The notes: a model not told the origin generated them from the letters alone. Numbered from the stretch's first letter, positions 36,891 through 46,819 are shown. The stretch: 64,000 nucleotides of DNA from Yoonia sp. SS1-5 (GCF_038443705.2 NZ_CP151767.2:3711501-3775500), one strand, 5' to 3'. Made by a program: numbers and translations.

Positions 36891-38826
36891 TGGCGCGCGG
36901 AAATTTCCCCTGTGGCGTTTGCGCCAGAAGTCTGACCATGGTTTCGTCAAACGGTTGCGCTGCCCCGTAATAATACCCCTGAACCAGACAACACCCCATG
37001 TCGCGCAGCATGTCACGTTGCTGGCCTGTTTCGACCCCCTCGGCGACAATCTCGACGTTCAGGCCTTGGGCAATTGTGATCAGCCCCTGAACCAGAACAT
37101 GCGCGGCAGGGTCGATCCCGAGGTCACGAATGAAACCTATATCAAGTTTAAGTTCGTCGAACTCTAACTCCTTGAGGTGCTGTAGCGACGCAAACCCGGT
37201 GCCAAAGTCATCCAGTGAGATACGCACACCCGCCCGGCGGAAGCGGACAATGGACTCGCGGATGATATCGCCCGCGCGGGCAATAAAAATGTCCTCGGTG
37301 ATCTCAAAGGTCAGGTGCTTGCGCAAGCCGGGATAGCGATCAATAGAGGCGAATAATTCGTCGCGCCCAGACAATGTGGCCAGTGCCATTTCGGGAATGT
37401 TGATGGAAACATGCCCGGGGTCCAGACCATCCTCGATCAGGTCGGACAGATTATGCAAGACATGATCGACCGTGTGGATCATGAAGGCGCCCTGCAGCCC
37501 CAACTCGTTGATCATGGGCAGAAATTCTGAAGGGGACAGGATGCCGCGGGTCGGGTGGTGCCAGCGCGATAGCGCCTCGAAACCAACGATTGTGCCATTC
37601 CGCAGGCTGACTTTTGGTTGATAATGCGGGATGATCTCGCCGTCTTCCATCGCCCGCATCAGGATTTGGCGATGCTCAAGCGTGGCCCGCACGGGAAAGG
37701 CCGATTTGTCATATATGCGCGGTCTGCCTTCGGGGTCCTGCTTGGCCAGAAACATCGCTTGGTCGGCGCCTGACATCAGTGCGTTTGGCGTGCTGGTGTC
37801 ACTGCCCTGACGGGCGATGCCGATACTGGCACCGATGACCAGTTTCTTTTGCTCAAACGGGATCGGTGCCTGCAGCGCCGTCATGATATCGGCCGCAAAT
37901 CTTCGCGCCTCGCGGGTCGAGGTGATGCCGCTGAGCAGGATGGCAAATTCGTCCCCCCCCAACCTGCCAACCTTGCCGTTTTGCCCCACAAGCCCGCCCA
38001 GCCGTTCGGCCACAGCGCGCAGCACCGCATCACCAGCCTCGTGACTATAGCTGTCATTGATCGGCTTGAAACTATCAAGGTCGATCAGAAAGACGGTGAT
38101 GCCCTGTTTGTTGGCGTGCTGATGCATCATGCTTTGCACAACCTCGTCAAAGGCGCGCCGGTTCATCAGCCCGGTGAGGCTATCAAGACGCGACAGGCGT
38201 TCCAGTTCCATCAGCCGGGTGTTCGCCTCTTCGCGTGCCCGCGAGAGTGCTTGATGCGTGTCTTTTTGCCGGTTCATCGTGTCAAATGTGTTCACGATAT
38301 AGACGATCATCAACATCACGGTCATCACCCAGTGGACCGGCATTGTGGCAAATGTTTCATTCCGGGACAGGTTCCAGAGCATGATAAAGATGGTCCCGAA
38401 TGCGGGTGTCATCTGGCTCCAATTATAAAGGGGCAGCAGGCCGAATGTGTTGCTGACATGGATGAAGATGCCAAACGCCCACAGATACCCGCATAGAATA
38501 AGGGGCAGTGAACTGCTTTGTGACAGGATCACCGAAAAGCTGAGGAATGGGATCATGGCCCCCCAGTTGACCAGAAACACGCAGATGGCTGTCCCAAGTT
38601 CCAGACGCTTTTCAAAGCGGCTGGCGCGCTTGTTCAGTGGATAAGCGCAGAGTTCCAGCAGGATTATGCACAGGCCTGCAATAAGCCCCTGCACCCAGAA
38701 ACCGCCGATACCGCACACGCCAACCATCATGCCGGCCGTGCCAACACGTTTGACCACGTCACGGCCCGAAATATGCCCTGCGATCTGGGATTGGTGCAGG
38801 AATTGGTCAACCAAGTTGCGGAACAT
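36817..38826 (-). CDS. Membrane GGDEF-EAL protein (cyclic-di-GMP turnover)
   Basis: A 669-residue protein. Residues 25-180 hold about six membrane segments (VQGLIAGLCIILLELCAYPL, VHWVMTVMLMIVYIVNTF). The GGDEF domain follows, with an intact motif at 290-294 (LGGDEFAILLSG); the residues before it (NGKV) do not form the RxxD product-inhibition site. The EAL domain has E417-A-L419 in GFEALSRW and later LDDFGTGF and AEGVETGQQ, so phosphodiesterase activity is plausible. Both activities are possible; direction cannot be told from sequence. The 3' end overlaps metR by 74 bp. Confidence 0.9.
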   Translation of the reverse strand: MFRNLVDQFLHQSQIAGHISGRDVVKRVGTAGMMVGVCGIGGFWVQGLIAGLCIILLELCAYPLNKRASRFEKRLELGTAICVFLVNWGAMIPFLSFSVILSQSSSLPLILCGYLWAFGIFIHVSNTFGLLPLYNWSQMTPAFGTIFIMLWNLSRNETFATMPVHWVMTVMLMIVYIVNTFDTMNRQKDTHQALSRAREEANTRLMELERLSRLDSLTGLMNRRAFDEVVQSMMHQHANKQGITVFLIDLDSFKPINDSYSHEAGDAVLRAVAERLGGLVGQNGKVGRLGGDEFAILLSGITSTREARRFAADIMTALQAPIPFEQKKLVIGASIGIARQGSDTSTPNALMSGADQAMFLAKQDPEGRPRIYDKSAFPVRATLEHRQILMRAMEDGEIIPHYQPKVSLRNGTIVGFEALSRWHHPTRGILSPSEFLPMINELGLQGAFMIHTVDHVLHNLSDLIEDGLDPGHVSINIPEMALATLSGRDELFASIDRYPGLRKHLTFEITEDIFIARAGDIIRESIVRFRRAGVRISLDDFGTGFASLQHLKELEFDELKLDIGFIRDLGIDPAAHVLVQGLITIAQGLNVEIVAEGVETGQQRDMLRDMGCCLVQGYYYGAAQPFDETMVRLLAQTPQGKFPRAISRGVSRHAEALPPPAAPTGSDGP

Positions 38827-38989
38827 ATGCGTCTTTCGCGGCCTCCTGTCGTCCAGATAGCAAAGCCGATGTAATAACCGGTTAACCCGCGCCCGTTTCG
38901 ACCACCCTGGTTAAGGCGTTCTTGCCCCTTGTGACCCCGTCAAGGACGGCCTATACGCCGCGCTTGATCCCGAAACCGGAGACGATGGC

Positions 38990-39778
38990 ATGGCCGGCAG
39001 TGCAAACCTGAATGTAATGATGAAGACAGCCCGCAAGGCCGGGCGCGCCTTGCTGAAGGATTTCGGTGAAGTCGAGAACCTGCAGGTCAGCACCAAGGGG
39101 CCCGGTGACTTTGTCAGCCGCGCGGATAAGGCCGCTGAGGCCACGATCAAAGAGGAACTGATGCATGCCCGCCCATCCTATGGATTTCTTGGCGAGGAAG
39201 GGGCCGAGATAGAGGGTGAGGACCCCACAAGACGATGGATCGTGGACCCGCTGGACGGCACAACGAATTTTCTGCACGGCCTGCCGCATTGGGCTGTTTC
39301 CATCGCGCTGGAACATAAGGGACAGATTGTCGCCGGGGTCATCTACGACCCGACCAAGGATGAGATGTTCTATGCGGAAAAAGGTGCCGGCGCGTGGATG
39401 AATGAAAGCCGTTTGCGCGTATCCGGTCGTCATCGCCTGATCGAGAGCATCTTTGCGACGGGCCTGCCTTTTGCCGGTCGCCCTGAGTTGCCCGAATCCC
39501 TGCAGGATCTGGCGCGTCTTTTGCCGGCGACTTCGGGTATTCGCCGCTTTGGTGCAGCGGCCCTGGATTTGGCCTATGTCGCCGCCGGTCGCTATGACGG
39601 CTTTTGGGAGCGTGGCCTGCACCCATGGGATATCGCCGCCGGTATCGTGATTGTTCGCGAAGCGGGCGGCATTGTAGAGCCGTTGCAACCGGGTGGCGAC
39701 ATTCTGGCGGATGGCCAGATCATCTGTGCCAATGAGCCGATTTTCGAGACCTTTGCAAAGGTCATCCGCAAGTCCTAG
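38990..39778 (+). CDS. suhB: Inositol-1-monophosphatase family protein
   Basis: A 262-residue Mg-dependent phosphatase of the SuhB/IMPase family. Metal-binding motifs are visible: GEEGAEIEG (motif with Glu), WIVDPLDGTTNFLHGLPHWA (motif I), and the late GFWERGLHPWDIAAGIVIVREAGG (motif II). The N-terminus MAGSANLNVMMKTARKAGRA matches roseobacter SuhB. It is monocistronic and its stop overlaps that of the convergent rhomboid gene by 4 bp. Likely substrates are inositol phosphates or related sugar phosphates. Confidence 0.92.
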   Translation: MAGSANLNVMMKTARKAGRALLKDFGEVENLQVSTKGPGDFVSRADKAAEATIKEELMHARPSYGFLGEEGAEIEGEDPTRRWIVDPLDGTTNFLHGLPHWAVSIALEHKGQIVAGVIYDPTKDEMFYAEKGAGAWMNESRLRVSGRHRLIESIFATGLPFAGRPELPESLQDLARLLPATSGIRRFGAAALDLAYVAAGRYDGFWERGLHPWDIAAGIVIVREAGGIVEPLQPGGDILADGQIICANEPIFETFAKVIRKS

Positions 39779-40512
39779 CGCCTGCGCACCACTGGTACAT
39801 TGCTGCGCCCATATGTGGCCGCAGGGTGGTCGGGGTGTCCATCGGTTCGCACCCAGAACCTTTGCCCCCCAAGGCGCAGCCAGAGCGGCAGCGTTGCCAC
39901 AAATCCAATGATGAACCCGCCCGCATGCGCCCAATAGGCGACGCCCCCGGCTGTCGTATCCGTATTCAACCCATTGAAAAGCTGGAGCCCGAACCACAGG
40001 ACCAGCATGATCCAGGCCGGTATCGGTAGAATCCGGAAAAAGACGACAAAGAAGATGAAGATATCGACCCGCGCCTTGGGAAAGAGCAGCAGATAGCCCC
40101 CCATCACGCCCGCGATCGCGCCCGAGGCACCGACTGTCGGGATGGTCGATGTCGGTTCCGTCGCGAATTGCGCCAGGCTCGCCCCGATGCCGCATAGCAG
40201 GTAGAAGAACAGGAACGGGACATGCCCCATCTTGTCTTCCAGGTTGTCGCCGAAAATCCACAAAAACAGCATGTTACCAGCCAGATGCATGAACCCTGCA
40301 TGCAGAAAGATCGACGTCAACAAAGCGGCGTAATTCTCTCCATCCGCCAACCGGGCGGGGATCATCGCATAGTGATGGTAAAGCGATGCTTGTGCCTGTT
40401 CGGTCTGCACCAAAGCCAGGCCAAGCAAAAAGATCGCGATATTCACCCCCATCAGTATGAATGTCACATAAGGGATACGCTCGGACGGGTTATGATCGCG
40501 GATTGGTAACAT
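39775..40512 (-). CDS. Rhomboid-family intramembrane serine protease
   Basis: A 245-residue membrane protein with six or seven helices. The catalytic dyad is readable: Ser130 in GASGAIAG and His196 in AHAGGFIIGF. The segment FLHAGFMHLAGNMLFLWIFGDNLED is the standard rhomboid L1/TM2 block. It follows putA on the same strand, with the putA stop 55 bp upstream. Substrates are not predictable. Confidence 0.93.
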   Translation of the reverse strand: MLPIRDHNPSERIPYVTFILMGVNIAIFLLGLALVQTEQAQASLYHHYAMIPARLADGENYAALLTSIFLHAGFMHLAGNMLFLWIFGDNLEDKMGHVPFLFFYLLCGIGASLAQFATEPTSTIPTVGASGAIAGVMGGYLLLFPKARVDIFIFFVVFFRILPIPAWIMLVLWFGLQLFNGLNTDTTAGGVAYWAHAGGFIIGFVATLPLWLRLGGQRFWVRTDGHPDHPAATYGRSNVPVVRRR

Positions 40513-40553
40513 GGGCTGACCGTCCCCGATGCATAGGGTGGGGTCAAGCGCCT

Positions 40554-40569
40554 TAGGGTCCTGACCCTA
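40554..40569. repeat. Palindrome TAGGGTC-CT-GACCCTA at the putA 3' end
   Basis: A 7-bp perfect inverted repeat with a 2-base centre, overlapping the putA stop (TAG, minus strand, 40567-40569). It is the same core as the 21728-21747 element that overlaps the efp and ygfZ stops. It has no T-run. Confidence 0.7.
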
Positions 40570-43500
40570 GCCCGCGACCTCTGCCAGAAGTGACGCATTT
40601 CCGCCTGCCGCGGTTGTGTCGATACAGACATGCCGTTCATGCATGACATGTGCCAGATCGGGCGTGTCCGTAATCAAGGCCGTGATCGGGCCGTCGCGTT
40701 TGGCCAATGCCATTTCGATCTTGCGCCCGGTCGCTGCATCACCCCACCAGATCGCAGCCGCGATGGGCAGGCTTTCCAGTGTCTCTGGCGGAATCGACCC
40801 CGCGCTGCTGACCCCATAGCCACCCAATGCATCAACCAGCGCGACCTGTTGTGCCGCTGCGGCCTTGCCCGGACCCAGGCATAACACCGGGCCGCGCGGG
40901 CGGGTGCTGTGCTGGTTGGATTCGCCGGTCGGCCCAGGCATCTGGGTGGGTGCGCTTGGGCTCTGGCGCGGGGCCGCCTTTAGCGTATCGGTCAGCGCCT
41001 CAAGATCAGCTGACTTGTCCCAGCTATCGGCGATGGGTTCGCGTGTTTCACCGCTAAAGCGCGGCAGATAGTGCGGCCCGCCAGCTTTGGGGCCGGTGCC
41101 TGAAAGCCCTTCACCCCCGAAAGGTTGGCTGCCAACGACAGCACCGATCTGGTCGCGATTGACATAGATATTCCCCGCATCGACCCGTTCAACGATGGCT
41201 TGAACCCGATCGTCGATCCGTGTGTGCAGCCCAAAGGTCAGCCCGTAGCCCGTGTCGTTGATCGCGGTGATAACCTCGTCGAGCGCCTCGGCCCGGAACG
41301 TGGCCACATGAAGGACGGGGCCAAAAATTTCCCGATCCATCTGCGCGATGCTGTCGACCCGGATTGCGGTTGGTGGAATGAAATGGCCCTGTCTGGGGGC
41401 ATCAAGCTGATGAATAATCCGGCCTTCGGCCTGCGCCTGCTGGATGTAGTCGGCGATATTCTGATGCGCTGCCTTGTCAATGACCGGCCCAAGGTCGGTT
41501 GATATGTCCCATGGGTCATCAGCCCGCAATTCGTCCATGGCGCCCTTGAGCATTTTCAGAAGCTTTGGCGCGATATCGTCCTGAACATAAAGGCAGCGCA
41601 GCGCCGAACATCGCTGCCCCGCCGACCGGAACGCCCCGTTGATAATGTCCCGGATTGCGTGTTCGGGCAGGGCGGTGCTGTCCACGATCATCGCGTTCAG
41701 CCCGCCGGTCTCTGCGATGAGGGGGGTGCCGGGATTGCAATGCATGGCCATGGACGCCCTGATCTTGCGGGCGGTTGCGGTTGAGCCTGTAAAAGCAACG
41801 CCGTTGATCCGGACATCTGCCGTGAGGGCCGCACCAACGGCACCGCCGCCCGGCAGAAGCTGAAGCACATGCGCAGGCACGCCGGCCTGATGCAGCAATG
41901 CGACGGCAAAGCTTGCGATCAACGGGGTTTGCTCTGCCGGTTTTGCGATCACGGCATTGCCAGCCGCAAGTGCGGCGGCAATCTGGCCTGTGAAGATGGC
42001 CAGGGGGAAGTTCCATGGGCTGATACAGGTCCAGATGCCCCGCGCGGACCGGTCAGGGCGGGCCTGTGCTGCATAGTAGCGCAGAAAATCCACAGCCTCG
42101 CGGATTTCGGCCACCACATCGGGCATGGTCTTTCCAGCCTCGCGGGCCAGTAGGGCAAATATCTGGCCTGCATTGGCCTCGTACGCGTCGGCGGCCGCGT
42201 TCAAAATGCGCGCGCGTGTTGCGACATCTGCGTCCCAGGGCTGTGCTGCTGCGAGGGCCGTGTCGATGTCAGCATGCGTTGCCGCAGCGACATGACCAAC
42301 AAGATCGTCTGGCTTTGCGGGATTGTATATTGGTGTCGCGTCCGCCGCCGGGCTGCGTGGGTCGTCCGGATTTGTTGCGGTCAATGGCTGCGCTGCGAAC
42401 TGGGTCGCGGCAAACGGCTTCCGGGCGGCGTCAATATCCACAAGGGTCGGCATGTGCGTCAGGTCCCAGCCCTTGGCGTTCTGCCGTTCGGGCGCGTAAA
42501 GATCAGGGCCTTTGGTCAACGCCACATTTGCGCCCAGCTGATCAAAAGGGCAGGCGGCCACAACGTCTGGCGGAACATCCTCATCAACGATCTGGTTGAC
42601 GAAGCTGGAATTTGCCCCGTTTTCCAGCAGACGGCGCACCAGATAGGCCAGCAGGTCTTCATGCGCGCCCACTGGCGCATAGATCCGACAGTTGGTGCCT
42701 TGTTCCTTCAGGACGAGGGTATGCAAAACCTCGCCCATGCCATGCAGGCGCTGGAATTCGTAGCTTTGCGGGTCTCTTTGAAGGTCACGCGCCATATGCA
42801 GGATGGCGGCAACCGTGTGCGCGTTATGCGTGGCAAATTGCGGGTAGATTCGGTCTGTCAGACCAAGGAGTTTGCGTGCATTGCTGATATAGCTGATATC
42901 GGTGTGCTGTTTCGCCGTGAATACCGGAAACCCGTCCATGCCCTGAACCTGCGCATGCTTGATCTCGGCGTCCCAATAGGCGCCTTTGACCAGCCTGACC
43001 ATGATCTTGCGGTCCAACCGGGTCGCAAGGGCGTGCAGGTGATCAATCACCAGACCTGCCCGTTGCCCGTAGGCCTGCACAACCACGCCAAACCCTGTCC
43101 AGCCGGCAAGGGCGGGTTCGGATAAGACAGCTTCGATCACGTCGAGCGACAGTGACAGCCGGTCGGCTTCTTCGGCGTCAATATTCAGACCCATCCCGGC
43201 GGATTTGGCAAGCATTGCGAGGGCGCGCGCGCGTGGCACAAGTTCGGCCATCACGCGGTCGCTCTGGGCCACTTCGTAGCGCGGATGCAGGGCAGAGAGC
43301 TTGATCGAAATACCCGGATTTTCCGCAACACTATCGTGTGTGCAATGTGTCGCGATTGCGCTGATTGCCCGCGAATAGGCGAGGTGATAATTTCTGGCGT
43401 CTGCGTCGGTGCGGGCCGCCTCACCCAGCATATCGTAGCTATAGGTGAACCCCTTTGCCTGCATGCCTTCGGCGCGGCGCATCGCCTTGGTGATGTCCTC

Positions 43501-44025
43501 GCCCAACACAAACTGACGGCCCATTTCGCGCATGGCCCGCGCGACGGCTGTGCGGATCAGCGGCTCGCCCAGTCGTTTGATGGCGCCGCGCAATTGGCCT
43601 GTAATGCCAGGTTGCTCGTCATCCAGCACGCGACCGGTCAGCATCAGCGCCCAGGTTGATGCATTCACCAGTGATGAGGCGGATCGGCCCAGATGTTTGC
43701 CCCAATCCGACGGGGCAATCTTATCCTCGATCAGTGCGTCAATTGTTTCGGCGTCAGGCACACGCAGTAAGGCTTCGGCCAGGCACATCAGCGCGATGCC
43801 TTCATCTGTCGAAAGAGCATACTCCGCCAGAAAGACCTCCATCAGGCCGGGCTCGGCGCTGTTGCGGATTTTTCGAACAAGGGTGGCGGCAGCGTCGCTG
43901 ATCTCGGCCCGGTCCGTATCTGAGAATGCGGCCTGGCTGATCAGTTCGGCCAGACATGTGGCCTCATCGGCGTAAGCCCGGGCGTCGATTTCCTGGCGCA
44001 AATACGGATGATCATCGCGTGGCAT
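40567..44025 (-). CDS. putA: Bifunctional proline dehydrogenase / P5C dehydrogenase
   Basis: An 1152-residue enzyme that oxidises proline to glutamate. The proline dehydrogenase domain (about 100-480) has the FAD-barrel blocks GISIKLSALHPRYEVAQ and RLVKGAYWDAEIKHAQVQG. The aldehyde dehydrogenase domain (about 560-1010) has RGIWTCISPWNFPLAIFTGQ, IAETGGLNAMIVD and the catalytic Cys in AFRSAGQRCSALR. The C-terminal ~130 residues are extra. There is no N-terminal ribbon-helix-helix DNA-binding domain, so it is not self-regulating; the divergent Lrp-type gene is the probable regulator. Confidence 0.96.
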   Translation of the reverse strand: MPRDDHPYLRQEIDARAYADEATCLAELISQAAFSDTDRAEISDAAATLVRKIRNSAEPGLMEVFLAEYALSTDEGIALMCLAEALLRVPDAETIDALIEDKIAPSDWGKHLGRSASSLVNASTWALMLTGRVLDDEQPGITGQLRGAIKRLGEPLIRTAVARAMREMGRQFVLGEDITKAMRRAEGMQAKGFTYSYDMLGEAARTDADARNYHLAYSRAISAIATHCTHDSVAENPGISIKLSALHPRYEVAQSDRVMAELVPRARALAMLAKSAGMGLNIDAEEADRLSLSLDVIEAVLSEPALAGWTGFGVVVQAYGQRAGLVIDHLHALATRLDRKIMVRLVKGAYWDAEIKHAQVQGMDGFPVFTAKQHTDISYISNARKLLGLTDRIYPQFATHNAHTVAAILHMARDLQRDPQSYEFQRLHGMGEVLHTLVLKEQGTNCRIYAPVGAHEDLLAYLVRRLLENGANSSFVNQIVDEDVPPDVVAACPFDQLGANVALTKGPDLYAPERQNAKGWDLTHMPTLVDIDAARKPFAATQFAAQPLTATNPDDPRSPAADATPIYNPAKPDDLVGHVAAATHADIDTALAAAQPWDADVATRARILNAAADAYEANAGQIFALLAREAGKTMPDVVAEIREAVDFLRYYAAQARPDRSARGIWTCISPWNFPLAIFTGQIAAALAAGNAVIAKPAEQTPLIASFAVALLHQAGVPAHVLQLLPGGGAVGAALTADVRINGVAFTGSTATARKIRASMAMHCNPGTPLIAETGGLNAMIVDSTALPEHAIRDIINGAFRSAGQRCSALRCLYVQDDIAPKLLKMLKGAMDELRADDPWDISTDLGPVIDKAAHQNIADYIQQAQAEGRIIHQLDAPRQGHFIPPTAIRVDSIAQMDREIFGPVLHVATFRAEALDEVITAINDTGYGLTFGLHTRIDDRVQAIVERVDAGNIYVNRDQIGAVVGSQPFGGEGLSGTGPKAGGPHYLPRFSGETREPIADSWDKSADLEALTDTLKAAPRQSPSAPTQMPGPTGESNQHSTRPRGPVLCLGPGKAAAAQQVALVDALGGYGVSSAGSIPPETLESLPIAAAIWWGDAATGRKIEMALAKRDGPITALITDTPDLAHVMHERHVCIDTTAAGGNASLLAEVAG

Positions 44026-44128
44026 GTGGTGTCCTTTCCCCGTTGGCCCATCATACCGGATTGAACGGGTATTTATTGCCTGCTATTTTAATTCCGACGA
44101 GGCAAATGAACTGCAATTTGAGGTTTTC

Positions 44129-44620
44129 GTGGGCGATTTGTTTTCCGAACTGGACAGTTTTGATCGTAAGATCGTTGATATTCTCGCGGTAGAGGGCCGG
44201 ATCAGCGTAACGGCGCTGGCACGGCGTATATCGCTATCCAAGTCGCCGACCCAGGCCCGTTTGAAACGGCTGGAAGAGTCCGGTGTCATTCGCGGATATC
44301 GCGCCTTGTTCGACCCGATACGCCTGGGGCGCGATCATGTGGCATTTGTAGAGGTCAAACTATCTGACACCCGTGAGACGGCTTTATCTGCCTTTGCCGC
44401 GGCAGTGATGCAAATTCCCGAGGTAGAACAATGTCATCTGATTGCCGGCGCGTTCGACTATCTGCTGAAGGTTCGCACATCCGGCATGACAGGTTATCGT
44501 GCTGTTCTGGCTGAGAAAATATCGACCTTGCCGCATGTGTCGAACACATCGACCTATGTGGCGATGCAGGCGATCAAGGAGAATGGGGCAAACCCGCCCA
44601 CGCTTGGCGTTCCATCGTGA
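44129..44620 (+). CDS. putR: Lrp/AsnC-family regulator of putA
   Basis: A 163-residue regulator. The N-terminal HTH reads ELDSFDRKIVDILAVEGRIS and SLSKSPTQARLKRLEESGVI; the C-terminal RAM domain ends with PHVSNTSTYVAMQAIKE. The GTG start at 44129 (with TTGAGG upstream) was preferred because the region before it is non-conserved. Divergent from putA with 103 bp between them, the typical PutR arrangement; proline-responsive activation is therefore expected. Confidence 0.88.
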   Translation: MGDLFSELDSFDRKIVDILAVEGRISVTALARRISLSKSPTQARLKRLEESGVIRGYRALFDPIRLGRDHVAFVEVKLSDTRETALSAFAAAVMQIPEVEQCHLIAGAFDYLLKVRTSGMTGYRAVLAEKISTLPHVSNTSTYVAMQAIKENGANPPTLGVPS

Positions 44621-44656
44621 CTTGACTGAAACCGAATTGGGCGCAGATCATGCAAT

Positions 44657-45196
44657 ATGAAGTGGATCATCTTGCCTGCCGTTCTGGCCCCGCCCGCCTT
44701 TGCCGATATATGCCCGCCGGTCGCTGATCATTCCGCGCGACTGGGTGAAATCATCGTTGATCTGGGCCAGGCCCGTGGTCAGGGCGAGGCGCAGGTCCTG
44801 AGCCAGCAGCTTTGGTCTTTGTGGACGGATGCGCCGGATGCCAAGGCGCAAGCGCTTTTGGATGAGGGCATGCGCAAGCGGTCCAGTTTCGATTTTCTGG
44901 GCGCGCGCGACACGCTTGACGCGCTTGTCGAATATTGCCCGGATTATGCGGAAGGCTATAACCAAAGGGCATTTGCAAGCTACCTGCGACAGGATTTCGA
45001 GGCCGCCTTGATTGATCTGGACAAGGCGTTGTCAATCATGCCCAATCACATTGCTGCATTGTCCGGCAAGGGCCTGACCTTGATGGGTCTGGGCCGTCAC
45101 GACGAGGCGCAGGATGCGTTGCGCGCTGCGGTTGAAATGAACCCTTGGCTGCAAGAGCGGGCGCTGTTAGTGGAACCACCCGATATCGAGCTCTGA
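44657..45196 (+). CDS. Secreted tetratricopeptide-repeat protein
   Basis: A 179-residue protein with a signal peptide (MKWIILPAVLAPPAFA, then DICPPVAD). At least two TPR-like helical pairs follow (GYNQRAFASYLRQDFEAALIDLDKALSIMPNHIAALSGKG, then LTLMGLGRHDEAQDALRAAVEMNPW). It is probably periplasmic, acting as a protein-binding scaffold. It lies 36 bp after putR on the same strand. It precedes the type III secretion locus by 283 bp but has the base composition of the core genome, so I do not count it as part of that locus. Confidence 0.8.
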   Translation: MKWIILPAVLAPPAFADICPPVADHSARLGEIIVDLGQARGQGEAQVLSQQLWSLWTDAPDAKAQALLDEGMRKRSSFDFLGARDTLDALVEYCPDYAEGYNQRAFASYLRQDFEAALIDLDKALSIMPNHIAALSGKGLTLMGLGRHDEAQDALRAAVEMNPWLQERALLVEPPDIEL

Positions 45197-45479
45197 TCCC
45201 GCTTGCTCGGCATGCATGGAATGGCCCATGCTGGATGCGGGCGTGTTGATCTACGCGGCTTACCATTGAATTTTGACCAAGCGTTGCTTCGATATTTGAC
45301 CGAACGACGGGCTTTTAATTTCGCTCGCAACTGAAACGCGAAATACTCAGTAGCTACTAGCATTGCTACGTAGTCCTCCGCAGACGACCGGAGTGATCCC
45401 TTATTCGAAAATTTCGCACCCCCTGTCACATTCGACAGTGATCAAGCTTGATCTTTGTCGGAATAGGGAGGCGGCTTAA

Positions 45480-46208
45480 ATGGTTCATCGTCGAATTCGC
45501 ACTTCGTTGCTGCTCGCATTGCCTTTGCTGCTGATGGGCTGCAAGGAGGCGATCTATACCAATTTGAGCGCGCGCGCTGTGAATGAAATGGTTGCGACGC
45601 TTATTTCCGCGAATGTCTCGGCCAGCCGGAAAGAGGTCGAGGCTGGTGTCTATTCCTTGATGATCGACAAGCAGGATTTGGCAATCGCAACAATCATTCT
45701 GGACCAGCATGGGCTGCCATCACGCGAGTTCCGCGCAATGGATGATGTCTTCACTGCCGAGGGGTTGGTTGGAACGCCCTTTGAAGAGCAAGTCAGATAT
45801 GCCTTCGCTTTGGAACAACAGCTTACTCAGGATATTGTTTCTATCGCAGGCGTGCGGGACGCTGGTGTGACGATCAGCTTGCCAAGAGACGAGCAGCGGG
45901 GGCGAAACGAGGCTCGGCCCGGCTCGGCGTCTGTGATTGTCCATCATGAGGTGAACTTCAATGTTCAGGCCGCAATTCCGAAAATCAAAACACTGATTTC
46001 GGGTGCGATTGCCGATCTCGACTATGAGCAAGTGGCGGTCGTGTCATTTCCTGTCGTCCGATCTGAAGTTACGGTGACCGCCCCGGAAGTGAGCGAAGCC
46101 AACGTCTTTGGCATGAACTCAGCGTTATTTATTGCAGCTGGGCTTCTGATGGCGATTTGCTTTTGTATTTACCAACTTGCCTGCGCAGCACTGAGAAGCC
46201 GGAGATAA
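45480..46208 (+). CDS. sctJ: Type III secretion inner-membrane ring lipoprotein SctJ
   Basis: A 242-residue protein of the YscJ/EscJ/HrcJ family, which builds the inner ring of the injectisome. A lipoprotein signal ends in the lipobox LLMG-C21. The periplasmic domains are recognisable (EMVATLISANVSASRKEVE; DGIVSIAGV-like DIVSIAGVRDAGVTISLP). A C-terminal transmembrane helix (NSALFIAAGLLMAICFCIYQ) anchors the ring. Flagellar FliF lacks the lipobox and is much longer, so this is a non-flagellar system. It heads the operon; the next gene starts 5 bp later. Confidence 0.92.
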   Translation: MVHRRIRTSLLLALPLLLMGCKEAIYTNLSARAVNEMVATLISANVSASRKEVEAGVYSLMIDKQDLAIATIILDQHGLPSREFRAMDDVFTAEGLVGTPFEEQVRYAFALEQQLTQDIVSIAGVRDAGVTISLPRDEQRGRNEARPGSASVIVHHEVNFNVQAAIPKIKTLISGAIADLDYEQVAVVSFPVVRSEVTVTAPEVSEANVFGMNSALFIAAGLLMAICFCIYQLACAALRSRR

Positions 46209-46213
46209 CTGAG

Positions 46214-46819
46214 ATGACCGAAACAGCGACTTTCGAACTGACCCCAGAAATCATGGGAGGATATGCCCGCAGTATCATTTTGCGTGAAATTGAATCCCAC
46301 GAACTGCGCAACAGCATTATGTCCAATCCGGATCTGTGGGATGAAATTCGTCAAGAGGCCTACAGCGCTACCGGATATACTGGCCAGCTGACAAAACAAG
46401 ATCGCGGACATATCGACGAGGTGAATTGGTTCATCTCGCAAGATTTGGTCATGTTGCCAATCATTCTTGGGATCGCGAGATTTGCTGAGCAGATGGTCAT
46501 GGAGCTCAACAATCCGCTGAGCCGAGCGCTGCTTCAACAGCTTCCGGGGCCGCTGGTTCGCCTCGCGCTGAGTTTCAGAAAGAAGCATGATCTTGGGTTC
46601 TCGGCGCATAAGACGCCGCTGCCACCGTTGGAGGAAATTTCTTCGGACGGCATGCAAACGATCGCGTGTTGGATGCAGACATTGCCCAGCAACAGTCGCG
46701 CGCAGATTCTGTTGCAGATACCCGACCTCAAACTGCCGCGAATTGGCCTGACGGATTGTGGTGCGCGCGTTATTTTGATGACGCAGTTCATCTCTCGCGC
46801 ACGTGTCTTCGAAGTCTGA
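46214..46819 (+). CDS. Type III secretion accessory protein, SctK position
   Basis: A 201-residue soluble protein between sctJ and sctL, the place of sctK in Ysc-type operons. I see no strong motif; features are a WFISQDLVMLPIILGIARFA segment and an amphipathic helix (RALLQQLPGPLVRLALSFR). In known systems SctK is a divergent cytosolic sorting-platform protein that links SctD to SctQ/SctL. The assignment rests on position only. Its TGA overlaps the sctL ATG (ATGA), indicating translational coupling. Confidence 0.65.
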   Translation: MTETATFELTPEIMGGYARSIILREIESHELRNSIMSNPDLWDEIRQEAYSATGYTGQLTKQDRGHIDEVNWFISQDLVMLPIILGIARFAEQMVMELNNPLSRALLQQLPGPLVRLALSFRKKHDLGFSAHKTPLPPLEEISSDGMQTIACWMQTLPSNSRAQILLQIPDLKLPRIGLTDCGARVILMTQFISRARVFEV

